From Lysobacteraceae bacterium (GTDB lineage: Bacteria > Pseudomonadota > Gammaproteobacteria > Xanthomonadales > Xanthomonadaceae), in contig DMHI01000206.1 in assembly GCA_003449515.1 (NCBI GenBank), forward strand, positions 539 to 6,776: DNA of 6,238 nucleotides. Direction: 5' to 3'. Numbering within the stretch: the first letter of the stretch is position 1; every line of letters begins with the position of its first letter. Shown piece after piece: positions 1 through 6,161 of this stretch. The notes below the pieces were generated by a model. That model made no database searches, had not been told where the DNA came from, and saw only the letters and a list, made by a program, of their open reading frames with translations. The position numbers and the translations under genes were made by a program.

Positions 1-1032
1 GCGGTGCGCGAGGCGCTGGCGCGTGGCGATCGCCGCGGCGCGCTGGCGGCGATCGAACGCATGCCGGCCGCGCTGCGCGGCAGCGCGCAGTGGCAGTACT
101 TCGAAGCGCGGCTGCGCGAAGACCTCGGCGATGCCGCAGCCGCCGTGCCGCTGTTCGCTGCCGCGGCGAAAAGCCCGACCTTCCACGGCTTCCTCGCCGC
201 CGACCGCGCCGGCGCGCCCTACGCGCTGTGCCCGCGCGAGCCGAGCGGCGACACCACGCTGCGCCGTGAGGTGGCGGCCAATGCCGCGCTGCGGCGGGCG
301 ATCGCGCTGTTCCAGATCCGTCGTCCGCAGCTCGCCGCCCTCGAGTGGCAGGCCGCCGTGGCCGACATGGACGATGCGCGCCGCGTGCTCGCGGTGGAGC
401 AGGCGCTGGCGGCGCGCTGGCACGACCGCGCCATCTTCGGCATGCCGGCCAATCCCGAGGCCTTGCTGCACTACTCGCTGCGCTTCCCGCTGCGCCATGC
501 ATCGCTGATCCGCCGCGAGTCGCGGCGCCACGGCCTCGAGCCCTCGCTGGTGGCGGCACTCACGCGCGCCGAGAGCGCCTTCATGCCGGAAGCCCGCTCG
601 CCGGCCGACGCCCGCGGGCTCATGCAACTGCTGCCCTCCACCGCCCAGGGCGTGGCCCGCCGCCTCGGCAAGCCCTGGGGTGGCGGCGACAGCCTGTACC
701 GCCCCGAGGTCAACGTACCGCTCGGCACCGCCTACCTCGCGCAGCGCATCGGCGACAACGGCGGCCTCGCCTTCCGCGCCATCGCCGCCTACAACGCCGG
801 CCAAGGGGCGGTGAACCGCTGGGTGGCGGCGCGCCCCACGCTGCCGGCCGATTACTGGATCGAGACCATCCCGTTCCGCGAGACCCGCGAGTACGTGCCG
901 CGCGTGCTGGCCTTCAGCGTGATCTACGACTGGCGCCTCGATGGCCGCAGCCGCTCGCTGACCGACCGCCTCGAGGGCCGCGCCGACCACAACCCCCGCA
1001 CCTTCGCCTGCCCCGACAAGGCCTCCCCATGA
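1..1032 (+). CDS. slt: Soluble lytic murein transglycosylase (Slt70 family), 5'-truncated by window edge
   Basis: The gene enters from the left edge; 343 codons plus TGA are present. Enzymes of this family cleave the MurNAc-GlcNAc bond of peptidoglycan in the periplasm without water, leaving 1,6-anhydro-MurNAc ends. The first ~150 residues are Ala/Arg-rich and helical-looking, as in the superhelical U-domain of Slt70. The rest is the lysozyme-like catalytic domain. Counting codons from base 1, the catalytic Glu is E191 in an AES motif, followed by GLMQ at 206-209 and AYNAG at 263-267. A later IPFRETREYV segment closely resembles the Slt70 C-terminus. E. coli Slt70 is about 645 residues, so roughly 300 residues including any signal peptide probably lie upstream of the window. 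A GTG at base 4 is not credible as the start because it would fall inside the helical domain. The stop overlaps the next start by 4 bp (ATGA), suggesting translational coupling. Family assignment is secure; the exact paralogue is not. Confidence 0.93.
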   Translation, partial: AVREALARGDRRGALAAIERMPAALRGSAQWQYFEARLREDLGDAAAAVPLFAAAAKSPTFHGFLAADRAGAPYALCPREPSGDTTLRREVAANAALRRAIALFQIRRPQLAALEWQAAVADMDDARRVLAVEQALAARWHDRAIFGMPANPEALLHYSLRFPLRHASLIRRESRRHGLEPSLVAALTRAESAFMPEARSPADARGLMQLLPSTAQGVARRLGKPWGGGDSLYRPEVNVPLGTAYLAQRIGDNGGLAFRAIAAYNAGQGAVNRWVAARPTLPADYWIETIPFRETREYVPRVLAFSVIYDWRLDGRSRSLTDRLEGRADHNPRTFACPDKASP

Positions 1033-1964
1033 ACATCACCGTCCTTGGCGGCACCGGCTTCATCGGCCGCGTGCTGCTCGCCCGCCTCGCGCAGGAGGGT
1101 CACGCGCTCACCGTGCTGTCGCGCAATCCGCACGCCCACCTCGTGCGCCTGCTGCCACCCGGCACCCGCGTCGTCACCGGCGACGTCTACGACCCTTCGC
1201 TGCTGAAAAGCGCATTCGCCGGCCAGGATGCGGTCATCAACCTCGTCGGCATCCTCAACGAATCCGGCGACAACGGCCGCGGCTTCCAGCGCGCGCATGT
1301 GGCGCTGACCAAGCTGGTCATCGCCGCCTGCCAGCTCGCTGGCGTGAAGCGCCTGCTGCAGATGAGCTCGCTCAACGCCGGGCGTGGCGACAGCTTCTAC
1401 CTGAAGTCGCGCGGCGAGGCCGAGGCCGCGGTGAAGGCCAGCGGCCTCGACTGGACGATCTTCGAGCCCTCGGTGGTGTTCGGTCCGGGCGACGGCTTCT
1501 TCTGCCGCTTCGGCGACCTGCTGAAGCTCTCGCCGTTCCTTCCCCTGGCCAAGGCCGGCACCCGGTTCGCGCCGGTCTACGTGGGCGACGTGGTCGAGGC
1601 GATGCGCCGCGCCCTGCACAACCGCGAATCGGTGGGGCAGGTCTACGAGCTCTACGGCGCCGAGACCTTCACTCTGGGCGAGCTGGTGCGGATGACGGCG
1701 AAGCAGCTCGGCCTGAAGCGCCTCGTGCTGCCGCTGCCCGACGCGCTGGGTCGCCTGCAGGGCTTCGTGTTCGATTTCGTGCCGGGCAAGCCCTTCTCGT
1801 CCGACAACTACCGCTCGCTGGCGCTCGACTCCGTGGGGGCCATCGATGGGCTGCACCGGCTTGGCATCACGCCCACGCGCATTGGTCCGCTGCTGCCGGA
1901 GATCCTCGGCTCCGACGCGGTGAAGCAGCCCCGCTATGACCGCTACCGTCGCACTGCCCGCTGA
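1029..1964 (+). CDS. NDUFA9-like NAD(P)-binding atypical SDR (complex I NDUFA9 subunit family protein)
   Basis: A 311-residue Rossmann-fold protein of the extended/atypical short-chain dehydrogenase superfamily. It starts with a nucleotide-binding glycine motif (G7-x-x-G10-x-x-G13), has an acidic GDVYD segment after the second strand region, and a NLVGIL stretch. The later FEPSVVFGPGD segment is typical of proteins annotated as complex I NDUFA9 subunit family. The usual SDR catalytic YxxxK appears here as Y124-L-K-S-R128, so the lysine position holds Arg. Mitochondrial NDUFA9 is a complex I accessory subunit that binds NADPH; bacterial relatives have no settled function, and a redox or quinone-related role is only an inference. 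No signal peptide or membrane helix is apparent. The ATG lies in an ATGA overlap with the transglycosylase stop, with AAGG at 1018-1021 seven bases upstream as a plausible ribosome binding site. The reading frame stays open further upstream, but there it overlaps the transglycosylase domain and looks non-native. The 3' end overlaps cca by 29 bp. Confidence 0.88.
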   Translation: MNITVLGGTGFIGRVLLARLAQEGHALTVLSRNPHAHLVRLLPPGTRVVTGDVYDPSLLKSAFAGQDAVINLVGILNESGDNGRGFQRAHVALTKLVIAACQLAGVKRLLQMSSLNAGRGDSFYLKSRGEAEAAVKASGLDWTIFEPSVVFGPGDGFFCRFGDLLKLSPFLPLAKAGTRFAPVYVGDVVEAMRRALHNRESVGQVYELYGAETFTLGELVRMTAKQLGLKRLVLPLPDALGRLQGFVFDFVPGKPFSSDNYRSLALDSVGAIDGLHRLGITPTRIGPLLPEILGSDAVKQPRYDRYRRTAR

Positions 1965-3201
1965 GGCCCGCGTCTATCTCGTCGGCGGCGCCGTGCGCGA
2001 CGCCCTGCTCGGGCGCACGCCGGGCGACCGCGACTGGGTCGTGGTGGGCACCGATGCGGCAGCGATGCGCGCGGCGGGCTTCAAGACCGTCGGTGCCGAC
2101 TTTCCGGTGTTCCTGCACCCGCTCACCGGCGAGGAGTACGCGCTGGCGCGCACCGAGCGCAAGTCCGGCCGCGGCTACACCGGCTTCGTCGTCCATTCCG
2201 ATCGCAGCGTAACGCTCGAAGACGACCTGCTTCGCCGCGATTTCACCATCAATGCCATCGCGCAAGGCGATGACGGCGCGCTGATCGACCCGCTGGGCGG
2301 ACAGCGCGATCTCGAGGCGGGCGTGCTGCGCCACTGCAGCCCGGCCTTCGCCGAAGACCCGCTGCGCGTCCTGCGCGCCGCGCGCTTCATGGCGCGATTC
2401 GCGCCGCTGGGCTTCACCGTACACCCGGACACGCTGGCGTTGATGCGCGGCATGGTCGCGGCCGGCGAGCTCGCCCACCTCGTGCCGGAACGCGTCTGGC
2501 AGGAGCTGAAGCGCGCGCTGGGCGAAGCGCAGCCCTCCGCCTTCCTGCGCACGCTGCGCGAGTGCGGCGCGCTGGCCGTCGTGCTGCCGGAAGTCGACGC
2601 CCTGTACGGCGTGCCGCAGCGCGCCGAGTACCACCCGGAAGTCGACACCGGCATGCACACCGAGAGGGTCGTCGACATGGCCGCGCGGCTCGCGCCCGGC
2701 GATGCCGCGATCGGCTTCGCCGCGCTGACGCACGACCTCGGCAAGGCGCTGACGCCGCGCGAGGTGCTGCCCAAGCACCCGATGCACGAGCAGACCGGCT
2801 TGGCACCGCTGGCCGCGCTGTGCGCGCGCCTGAAGGTGCCGAATGCCGAGACGCAGCTCGCCGCCGACGCCTGCCGCGAGCACCTCAACGTGCACCGCTT
2901 CGACGAACTGCGCGATGCCACCGTGTTCGACCTGATCGAACGCTGCGGCGGGCTGCGCCAAGGCTCGCGCATCGATGCACTCGCGCTTGTGTGCGAAGCC
3001 GACAAACGTGGCCGGCTTGGGCACTCGGAAGCCGACTACCCGCAGGCCCGCGCGCTGCTCGCCTGCCGCGACGCCGCGCTCACCGTGCAGGCGAAAGACG
3101 TGATGCGCGAAGGCCTCGAAGGCCCGGCGCTGGGCGAGGCGCTGCGCAAGGCGCGCATCCAGGCCATCAGTGCGGCGCGGCGATCCTTCAGCGCAGCCTG
3201 A
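1936..3201 (+). CDS. cca: Multifunctional CCA protein: CCA tRNA nucleotidyltransferase with HD phosphohydrolase domain
   Basis: A 421-residue class II CCA-adding enzyme that builds or repairs the 3' CCA end of tRNAs from CTP and ATP in the cytoplasm. It aligns by eye almost end to end with E. coli Cca (412 residues). Visible motifs in order: YLVGGAVRD at 14-22, with the metal-binding pair D31/D33 in GDRDW; EEYALARTERKSG; the conserved LEDDLLRRD region ending at R101-D102; and the nucleotide-recognising E140-D141-x-x-R144 in the EDPLRVLRAARF segment. The C-terminal part carries an HD motif (H266-D267 in LTHDLGK), which in the E. coli enzyme supports phosphatase, 2'-nucleotidase and 2',3'-cyclic phosphodiesterase activity. 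That points to the long gamma/betaproteobacterial multifunctional type rather than the short form. The ATG at 1936 is the only good start just before the first strand; it lies 29 bp inside the preceding gene, with no strong Shine-Dalgarno, so translation probably depends on coupling. Nothing looks missing. Confidence 0.97.
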   Translation: MTATVALPAEARVYLVGGAVRDALLGRTPGDRDWVVVGTDAAAMRAAGFKTVGADFPVFLHPLTGEEYALARTERKSGRGYTGFVVHSDRSVTLEDDLLRRDFTINAIAQGDDGALIDPLGGQRDLEAGVLRHCSPAFAEDPLRVLRAARFMARFAPLGFTVHPDTLALMRGMVAAGELAHLVPERVWQELKRALGEAQPSAFLRTLRECGALAVVLPEVDALYGVPQRAEYHPEVDTGMHTERVVDMAARLAPGDAAIGFAALTHDLGKALTPREVLPKHPMHEQTGLAPLAALCARLKVPNAETQLAADACREHLNVHRFDELRDATVFDLIERCGGLRQGSRIDALALVCEADKRGRLGHSEADYPQARALLACRDAALTVQAKDVMREGLEGPALGEALRKARIQAISAARRSFSAA

Positions 3202-3226
3202 CCCGCAGCGGCGATCGCCCAGCCGC
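3202..3226. other. Convergent 25-bp gap between cca and the methyltransferase gene
   Basis: Only 25 bp separate the two convergent stop codons. The gap contains a perfect 10-bp palindrome (GGCGATCGCC, 3210-3219) and a possible 5-bp stem (GCGGC at 3208-3212 with GCCGC at 3222-3226). No T-run follows on either strand, so this does not meet the usual form of an intrinsic terminator. Termination here may be Rho-dependent, or the transcripts may overlap. Confidence 0.4.
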
Positions 3227-4411
3227 CTACAGCCGCCGCGACAGCTCGCCAAAGGCGAACGCCGCCGACAGATCGACGTCGCGGGTGAAGCCCATCACCT
3301 GGAAGCGCTCGCCCATCTCGCCGGGCAGCGTCAGCTTGCGGATCTCGTTGACGCGCCGATGCCGCTCGCGGTCGTCGAGCACCGCTTCGGCTTCAGCAAT
3401 CCGCTGCGGCAGACCGTTGGCGATCAGGAAGCTCGACTGGCTGCAGTAGCCGGCGAAGTCGAAGCCGGCATGCACGCCGCCTTCCGCCAGCGCGGTGAAG
3501 TCGACGAAGGCGGTGATGTCCTGCAGCCCCGGCAGGAAGAACGGATCGCCGTGCGCGCGATGGCGGTAGTGGCAGACCAGCGTGCCGTCGCTGCGCTCGG
3601 GCAGGTAGAACTCGCGGCGCGGGTAGCCGTAATCGACGAACAGCATCGCGCCCTGCTTCAGCAGCCCGCCGATGGCCTGCACCCAGTACGGCAGCTGCGG
3701 CAGCACTTCCGAACGATAGCCGTCGGGCAGCGGCGCGCCGAGCGAACGCTCGACGTGGCGCACTGCGGCGCGCACCAGCGCGTCGGCGGGCTGGTCGACG
3801 CGGATGAAGTCACCGTTCGCATCGAGGCTGACGAACTCCTCGTACACCTCGCCCTCGTGGATGGCGAAGCGTGTGGTCGGCAACGCGTCGAGCACCTCGT
3901 TGGCGAACAGCACGCCGGCCCACTCGCCTTCCGGCGGGCCGTCCAGCCAGTCGCAGCGTGCGAACACGGCCGAAGGCAGCTGCTCGCGCAGCCGCTGCTG
4001 CTGGCGCTGGCGCAAGTCAGCACTCGGTTCGAGGATGGCGTAGCGTTCAGGCAGCACACCCAGCCGCTCGGCATGTGTGAGAAACGCCACCGCGAAGGCG
4101 CCGCTGCCGCCGCCCAGCTCGAGGAAGCCAGGATGCCGCAGGCCGCGCAGCACCGGCGACACCGCCTCGCACACGCATTCCGCGAACACGCTGCCCAGTT
4201 CGGGCGAAGTGATGAAGTCGCCGGCCTCGCCGAACTTCATCGCGCCCGCGCTGTAGTAGCCCAGGCCCGGCGCGTACAGCGCCAGCTCCATGAAGCGCGC
4301 GAACGGGATCGCGCCGTTCTCGCGGCGGATCGCCGCTGTCAGGAACTCGACCAACCGCGCGCTGTGCTCGCGCGCCAAATGGCCGGGTTCGGGCAGGCCG
4401 AACGTACTCAT
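3227..4411 (-). CDS. Class I SAM-dependent methyltransferase, COG1565/NDUFAF7 (MidA) family
   Basis: A 394-residue cytoplasmic methyltransferase. The N-terminal part contains FxxFMELALYAPGLGYY and GDFITSPEL (64-72), both characteristic of COG1565. The SAM-binding glycine motif I is E98-L-G-G-G-S-G104. ANEVLDALP at 170-178, VDYGYP at 259-264 and MGERFQVM at 366-373 follow in the usual order. The mitochondrial homologue NDUFAF7 dimethylates an arginine of complex I subunit NDUFS2 and is needed for complex I assembly; the bacterial substrate is not established, so NuoD (the NDUFS2 counterpart) is only a guess. The ATG at 4411 gives the family's normal N-terminus. The frame stays open upstream to 4756, but that part runs through the divergent intergenic region and into the neighbouring reductase gene and has no family resemblance. 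The Shine-Dalgarno before 4411 is weak. The stop is TAG, 25 bp from the cca stop; transcription is opposite to both neighbours. Confidence 0.9.
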   Translation of the reverse strand: MSTFGLPEPGHLAREHSARLVEFLTAAIRRENGAIPFARFMELALYAPGLGYYSAGAMKFGEAGDFITSPELGSVFAECVCEAVSPVLRGLRHPGFLELGGGSGAFAVAFLTHAERLGVLPERYAILEPSADLRQRQQQRLREQLPSAVFARCDWLDGPPEGEWAGVLFANEVLDALPTTRFAIHEGEVYEEFVSLDANGDFIRVDQPADALVRAAVRHVERSLGAPLPDGYRSEVLPQLPYWVQAIGGLLKQGAMLFVDYGYPRREFYLPERSDGTLVCHYRHRAHGDPFFLPGLQDITAFVDFTALAEGGVHAGFDFAGYCSQSSFLIANGLPQRIAEAEAVLDDRERHRRVNEIRKLTLPGEMGERFQVMGFTRDVDLSAAFAFGELSRRL

Positions 4412-4481
4412 CGAACACTCGCAAAGAAACCGGCACCAAGGATACCGCCCCTGCACGCGGAGCCCGTGTACCCTCGCAGCG
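4412..4481. promoter_or_regulatory. 70-bp divergent intergenic region, presumed back-to-back promoters
   Basis: This is the only internal spot from which both the minus-strand methyltransferase and the plus-strand pteridine reductase can be transcribed, so promoters for both are expected here or overlapping their 5' ends. On the minus strand a TATCCT (bases 4444 to 4439) matches four of six bases of a sigma-70 -10 box, but no matching -35 box sits at the right distance. No convincing box is seen for the plus direction. There is no good Shine-Dalgarno before the reductase ATG; the nearest purine run, GGAG at about 4459-4462, is too far away. The assignment rests on gene layout rather than on a recognisable site. 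Confidence 0.4.
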
Positions 4482-5225
4482 ATGAACCCCTCGACGAACC
4501 CCGTTGCCCTCGTCACCGGTGCCGCCAGGCGCGTGGGTGCGGCGATCACGCGGCACCTGCACGCGCACGGCTTCGAGGTGGTGATCCACCACCGTGCCTC
4601 GCCGACCGAGGCCGCCGCGCTGGCCGCCCAGCTCGACTCGCGGCGTGCAGCAAGCGCCCTCGTCGTGCAGGCCGACCTCGGCGATATCGCGGCGCTGCAG
4701 GGCATCGTCGATGCCACGATCGCGCGCTTCGGCCACCTCGATGCGCTGGTGAACAATGCGTCGGCCTTTCATCCGACGCCGATCGGCCGCGCCACCGGGG
4801 ACGACTGGGCGGCGCTGTTCGACAGCAATGCGAAAGGTCCGTTCTTCCTCGCGCAGGCCGCCGCGCCGCATCTGCGCAGCGCCGGCGGTGCCATCGTCAA
4901 CCTCGTCGATGTCTATGGTGATCGGCCGCTGCGCGAGCACACCATCTACTCGATGGCCAAGGCTGCGAACGCGATGCTGGTGAAATCGCTGGCGGTCGAA
5001 CTCGGGCCGGAGGTGCGCGTCAACGGCGTCTCACCCGGCGCGATCCTGTGGCCGGAAGCTGGCAAGAGCGAGACCGCGAAAGCGGCGATGCTCGCCAAGA
5101 CCGCGCTGAAACGCGTGGGCTCACCGGACGACATCGCCGAGGCGGTGCGCTGGTTGTTGCAGGACGCGCGCTACACCACGGGACAGATCCTCGCCGTCGA
5201 CGGTGGACGCCTGCTCAATCTCTGA
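4482..5225 (+). CDS. Pteridine reductase (PTR1/FolM-type short-chain dehydrogenase)
   Basis: A 247-residue classical-length SDR predicted to use NADPH to reduce dihydropterins, and possibly dihydrofolate, to tetrahydro forms in the cytoplasm. Two features separate it from ordinary SDRs such as FabG. The cofactor motif is T12-G13-x-x-x-R17-x-G19, the TGxxxRxG form typical of pteridine reductases rather than TGxxxGxG. The active site shows Asp in place of the usual Ser: D143, Y156 and K160, with the same spacing as D181/Y194/K198 of Leishmania PTR1. NNAS at 91-94 and the C-terminal TGQxLxVDGG segment complete the fold. The ATG at 4482 is chosen because the first beta-strand begins six residues later; the frame stays open upstream to 4290 but lies opposite the methyltransferase. 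No clear ribosome binding site is seen. The 3' end overlaps the convergent folK by 11 bp. E. coli FolM is the nearest named relative I can recall, but substrate preference (dihydromonapterin, dihydrobiopterin or dihydrofolate) cannot be read from sequence. Confidence 0.9.
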   Translation: MNPSTNPVALVTGAARRVGAAITRHLHAHGFEVVIHHRASPTEAAALAAQLDSRRAASALVVQADLGDIAALQGIVDATIARFGHLDALVNNASAFHPTPIGRATGDDWAALFDSNAKGPFFLAQAAAPHLRSAGGAIVNLVDVYGDRPLREHTIYSMAKAANAMLVKSLAVELGPEVRVNGVSPGAILWPEAGKSETAKAAMLAKTALKRVGSPDDIAEAVRWLLQDARYTTGQILAVDGGRLLNL

Positions 5226-5811
5226 GTGGCGGCGCATCCGCCGTTGCAGCGCGATCCAAGCGCAACATGGCGACCACAGGCGGCGACTCGAACGCCGCAT
5301 GCAAGCTCCACAATGCCGCCAGCGTGCGGCCCTGTAGCGGATCGACGAAGTCCGGGGCGATGTCGGCCAGCGGCTTCAGCACGAAGGCGTGTTTCAGCTC
5401 CGGGCGCGGCAGTTGCAGGTTCCCCGCGCCGCGCATCACCCGGTCATCGAAATACACGATGTCGACATCGAGCGTGCGCGAGGAGAATCGCGGCAGGTCG
5501 CGGCGGCGCCCGTGGCGGTCCTCCAACGCGTGCAGCCAGTCGTTGAGCGCCTGCGGTTCGAGGTCGGAGTGGATCGCCGCCGCACAGTTCAGAAACTCCG
5601 GCCCCTCGAAGCCCACCGCCGGTGTGCGATAGACCGGCGACACCGCCACCGCGCCGAAGCGCGCGCGCAGTTCCACCACCGCCGCGCGCAGGTAATGCTC
5701 GGGGGATTCGTTGCTGCCGAGACTGAGCAGCGCAAGGCCCGGCCCGCGCACCGCCACGCCGTGCGCATCGCGCGCCACCGCGCCGTCGCCGCCGCGCTCC
5801 CCTGCGCTCAT
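5215..5811 (-). CDS. folK: HPPK: 2-amino-4-hydroxy-6-hydroxymethyldihydropteridine pyrophosphokinase, divergent type
   Basis: A 198-residue protein that transfers pyrophosphate from ATP to 6-hydroxymethyl-7,8-dihydropterin, the step after dihydroneopterin aldolase in folate synthesis. Seen in order: LGSN at 31-34, SPVYRTPAVG at 58-67, FLN at 73-75, then R102 and R112-T-L-D115-V-D117. D115 and D117 match the Mg-binding D95/D97 of E. coli HPPK, and R102/R112 match its R82/R92 across a loop of the same length. The HPPK signature is altered: the usual W-G-P before the Arg is F109-S110-S111 here. About 25 extra residues precede the first strand and the tail is longer than in the 159-residue E. coli enzyme. 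The ATG at 5811 overlaps the folB stop as ATGA, which supports this start and coupling; in-frame GTG codons nearer LGSN are alternatives. The reading frame open to 6126 is just the out-of-frame copy of folB. The TGA overlaps the pteridine reductase end by 11 bp. Confidence 0.9.
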   Translation of the reverse strand: MSAGERGGDGAVARDAHGVAVRGPGLALLSLGSNESPEHYLRAAVVELRARFGAVAVSPVYRTPAVGFEGPEFLNCAAAIHSDLEPQALNDWLHALEDRHGRRRDLPRFSSRTLDVDIVYFDDRVMRGAGNLQLPRPELKHAFVLKPLADIAPDFVDPLQGRTLAALWSLHAAFESPPVVAMLRLDRAATADAPPLRD

Positions 5812-6161
5812 CCGCGCGTCCGCTCGATCAGGATGCCGACCGCCTTGGCCCCGCGCACCGCGCCCGGCTTCGACAGCTTCAGCCGCACCCACGGCACTTG
5901 GAACTCGTCGGTGATGATGGCGGCGCAGCGCTCGGCCAGCGTTTCCACGAGGCCGAAGCCCGACTCGCCGACGAACTGGATCAGCCGCTTGCTCACCGCC
6001 TTGTAGTCGAGCGTGTCCTCGATGGCGTCGCTCGCCGCCGGCTTGCGGTTGTCGAAGCCCATCTCGATGTCGAGCACGATCGGCTGCTTGATGCGCCGCT
6101 CCCAGTCGTAGATGCCGATCGTGCACTCGATCTCGAGCGCTTCGATGAAAACCTTGTCCAT
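5808..6161 (-). CDS. folB: Dihydroneopterin aldolase
   Basis: A 117-residue protein that converts 7,8-dihydroneopterin to 6-hydroxymethyl-7,8-dihydropterin plus glycolaldehyde; FolB enzymes usually also epimerise to dihydromonapterin. It resembles E. coli FolB along its whole length: MDxVFIE start, T-I-G-I-Y-D-W-E21, the DNRK segment at 37-40, Y53, E73 and the W-V-R-L-K-L-S-K98-P-G-A-V stretch. K98 and Y53 are the catalytic positions known from the family, and E73 and E21 correspond to pterin-binding and active-site residues. The YDWE and LSKPGAV blocks favour FolB over the paralogue FolX. The ATG at 6161 is preceded by AAGGA (plus-strand bases 6172-6168) six bases upstream, the clearest Shine-Dalgarno in the window. 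folK follows through an ATGA overlap, so the product of this enzyme is the substrate of its co-translated neighbour. Confidence 0.96.
   Translation of the reverse strand: MDKVFIEALEIECTIGIYDWERRIKQPIVLDIEMGFDNRKPAASDAIEDTLDYKAVSKRLIQFVGESGFGLVETLAERCAAIITDEFQVPWVRLKLSKPGAVRGAKAVGILIERTRG

Noticed and set aside
345..1028. Upstream in-frame extension of the NDUFA9-like gene
   Set aside because: It overlaps the transglycosylase catalytic domain out of frame and translates to Arg/Pro/Ala-rich sequence; the Rossmann motif starts right after the ATG at 1029.
924..1856. 310-codon minus-strand frame opposite the NDUFA9-like gene
   Set aside because: Antisense to a recognisable SDR, with His/Gln/Arg/Ala-rich low-complexity translation and no motif.
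3210..3219. Perfect palindrome GGCGATCGCC containing GCGATCGC, the core of the cyanobacterial HIP1 repeat
   Set aside because: A single copy in GC-rich DNA is expected by chance, the genes are not cyanobacterial in character, and no T-run makes it a terminator.
1867..3252. 461-codon open frame on the minus strand opposite cca
   Set aside because: It lies entirely opposite a very well conserved gene, its product is low-complexity Arg/Ala/His/Gln-rich with no recognisable domain, and long antisense frames are expected at this GC content.
4439..4444. TATCCT on the minus strand as a -10 box for the methyltransferase gene
   Set aside because: Only four of six consensus bases and no -35 partner at a suitable distance; mentioned in the intergenic entry but not called as a promoter.
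4412..4756. Upstream in-frame extension of the methyltransferase
   Set aside because: It runs through the divergent intergenic region and opposite the reductase gene; family resemblance begins at the ATG at 4411.
3170..4921. 583-codon open frame on the plus strand through the methyltransferase and into the reductase
   Set aside because: It spans the antisense of one real gene and an out-of-frame part of another, with a biased composition and no family resemblance; it is a GC-driven shadow.
5389..6006. 205-codon plus-strand frame opposite folK/folB
   Set aside because: Antisense to two strongly recognisable folate genes, with Arg/His/Ala-rich shadow composition.
5812..6126. Upstream in-frame extension of folK as a possible fusion with folB
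   Set aside because: This frame is out of phase with folB, which is intact with its own stop, and the translation has no motif; the ATGA junction explains the arrangement.
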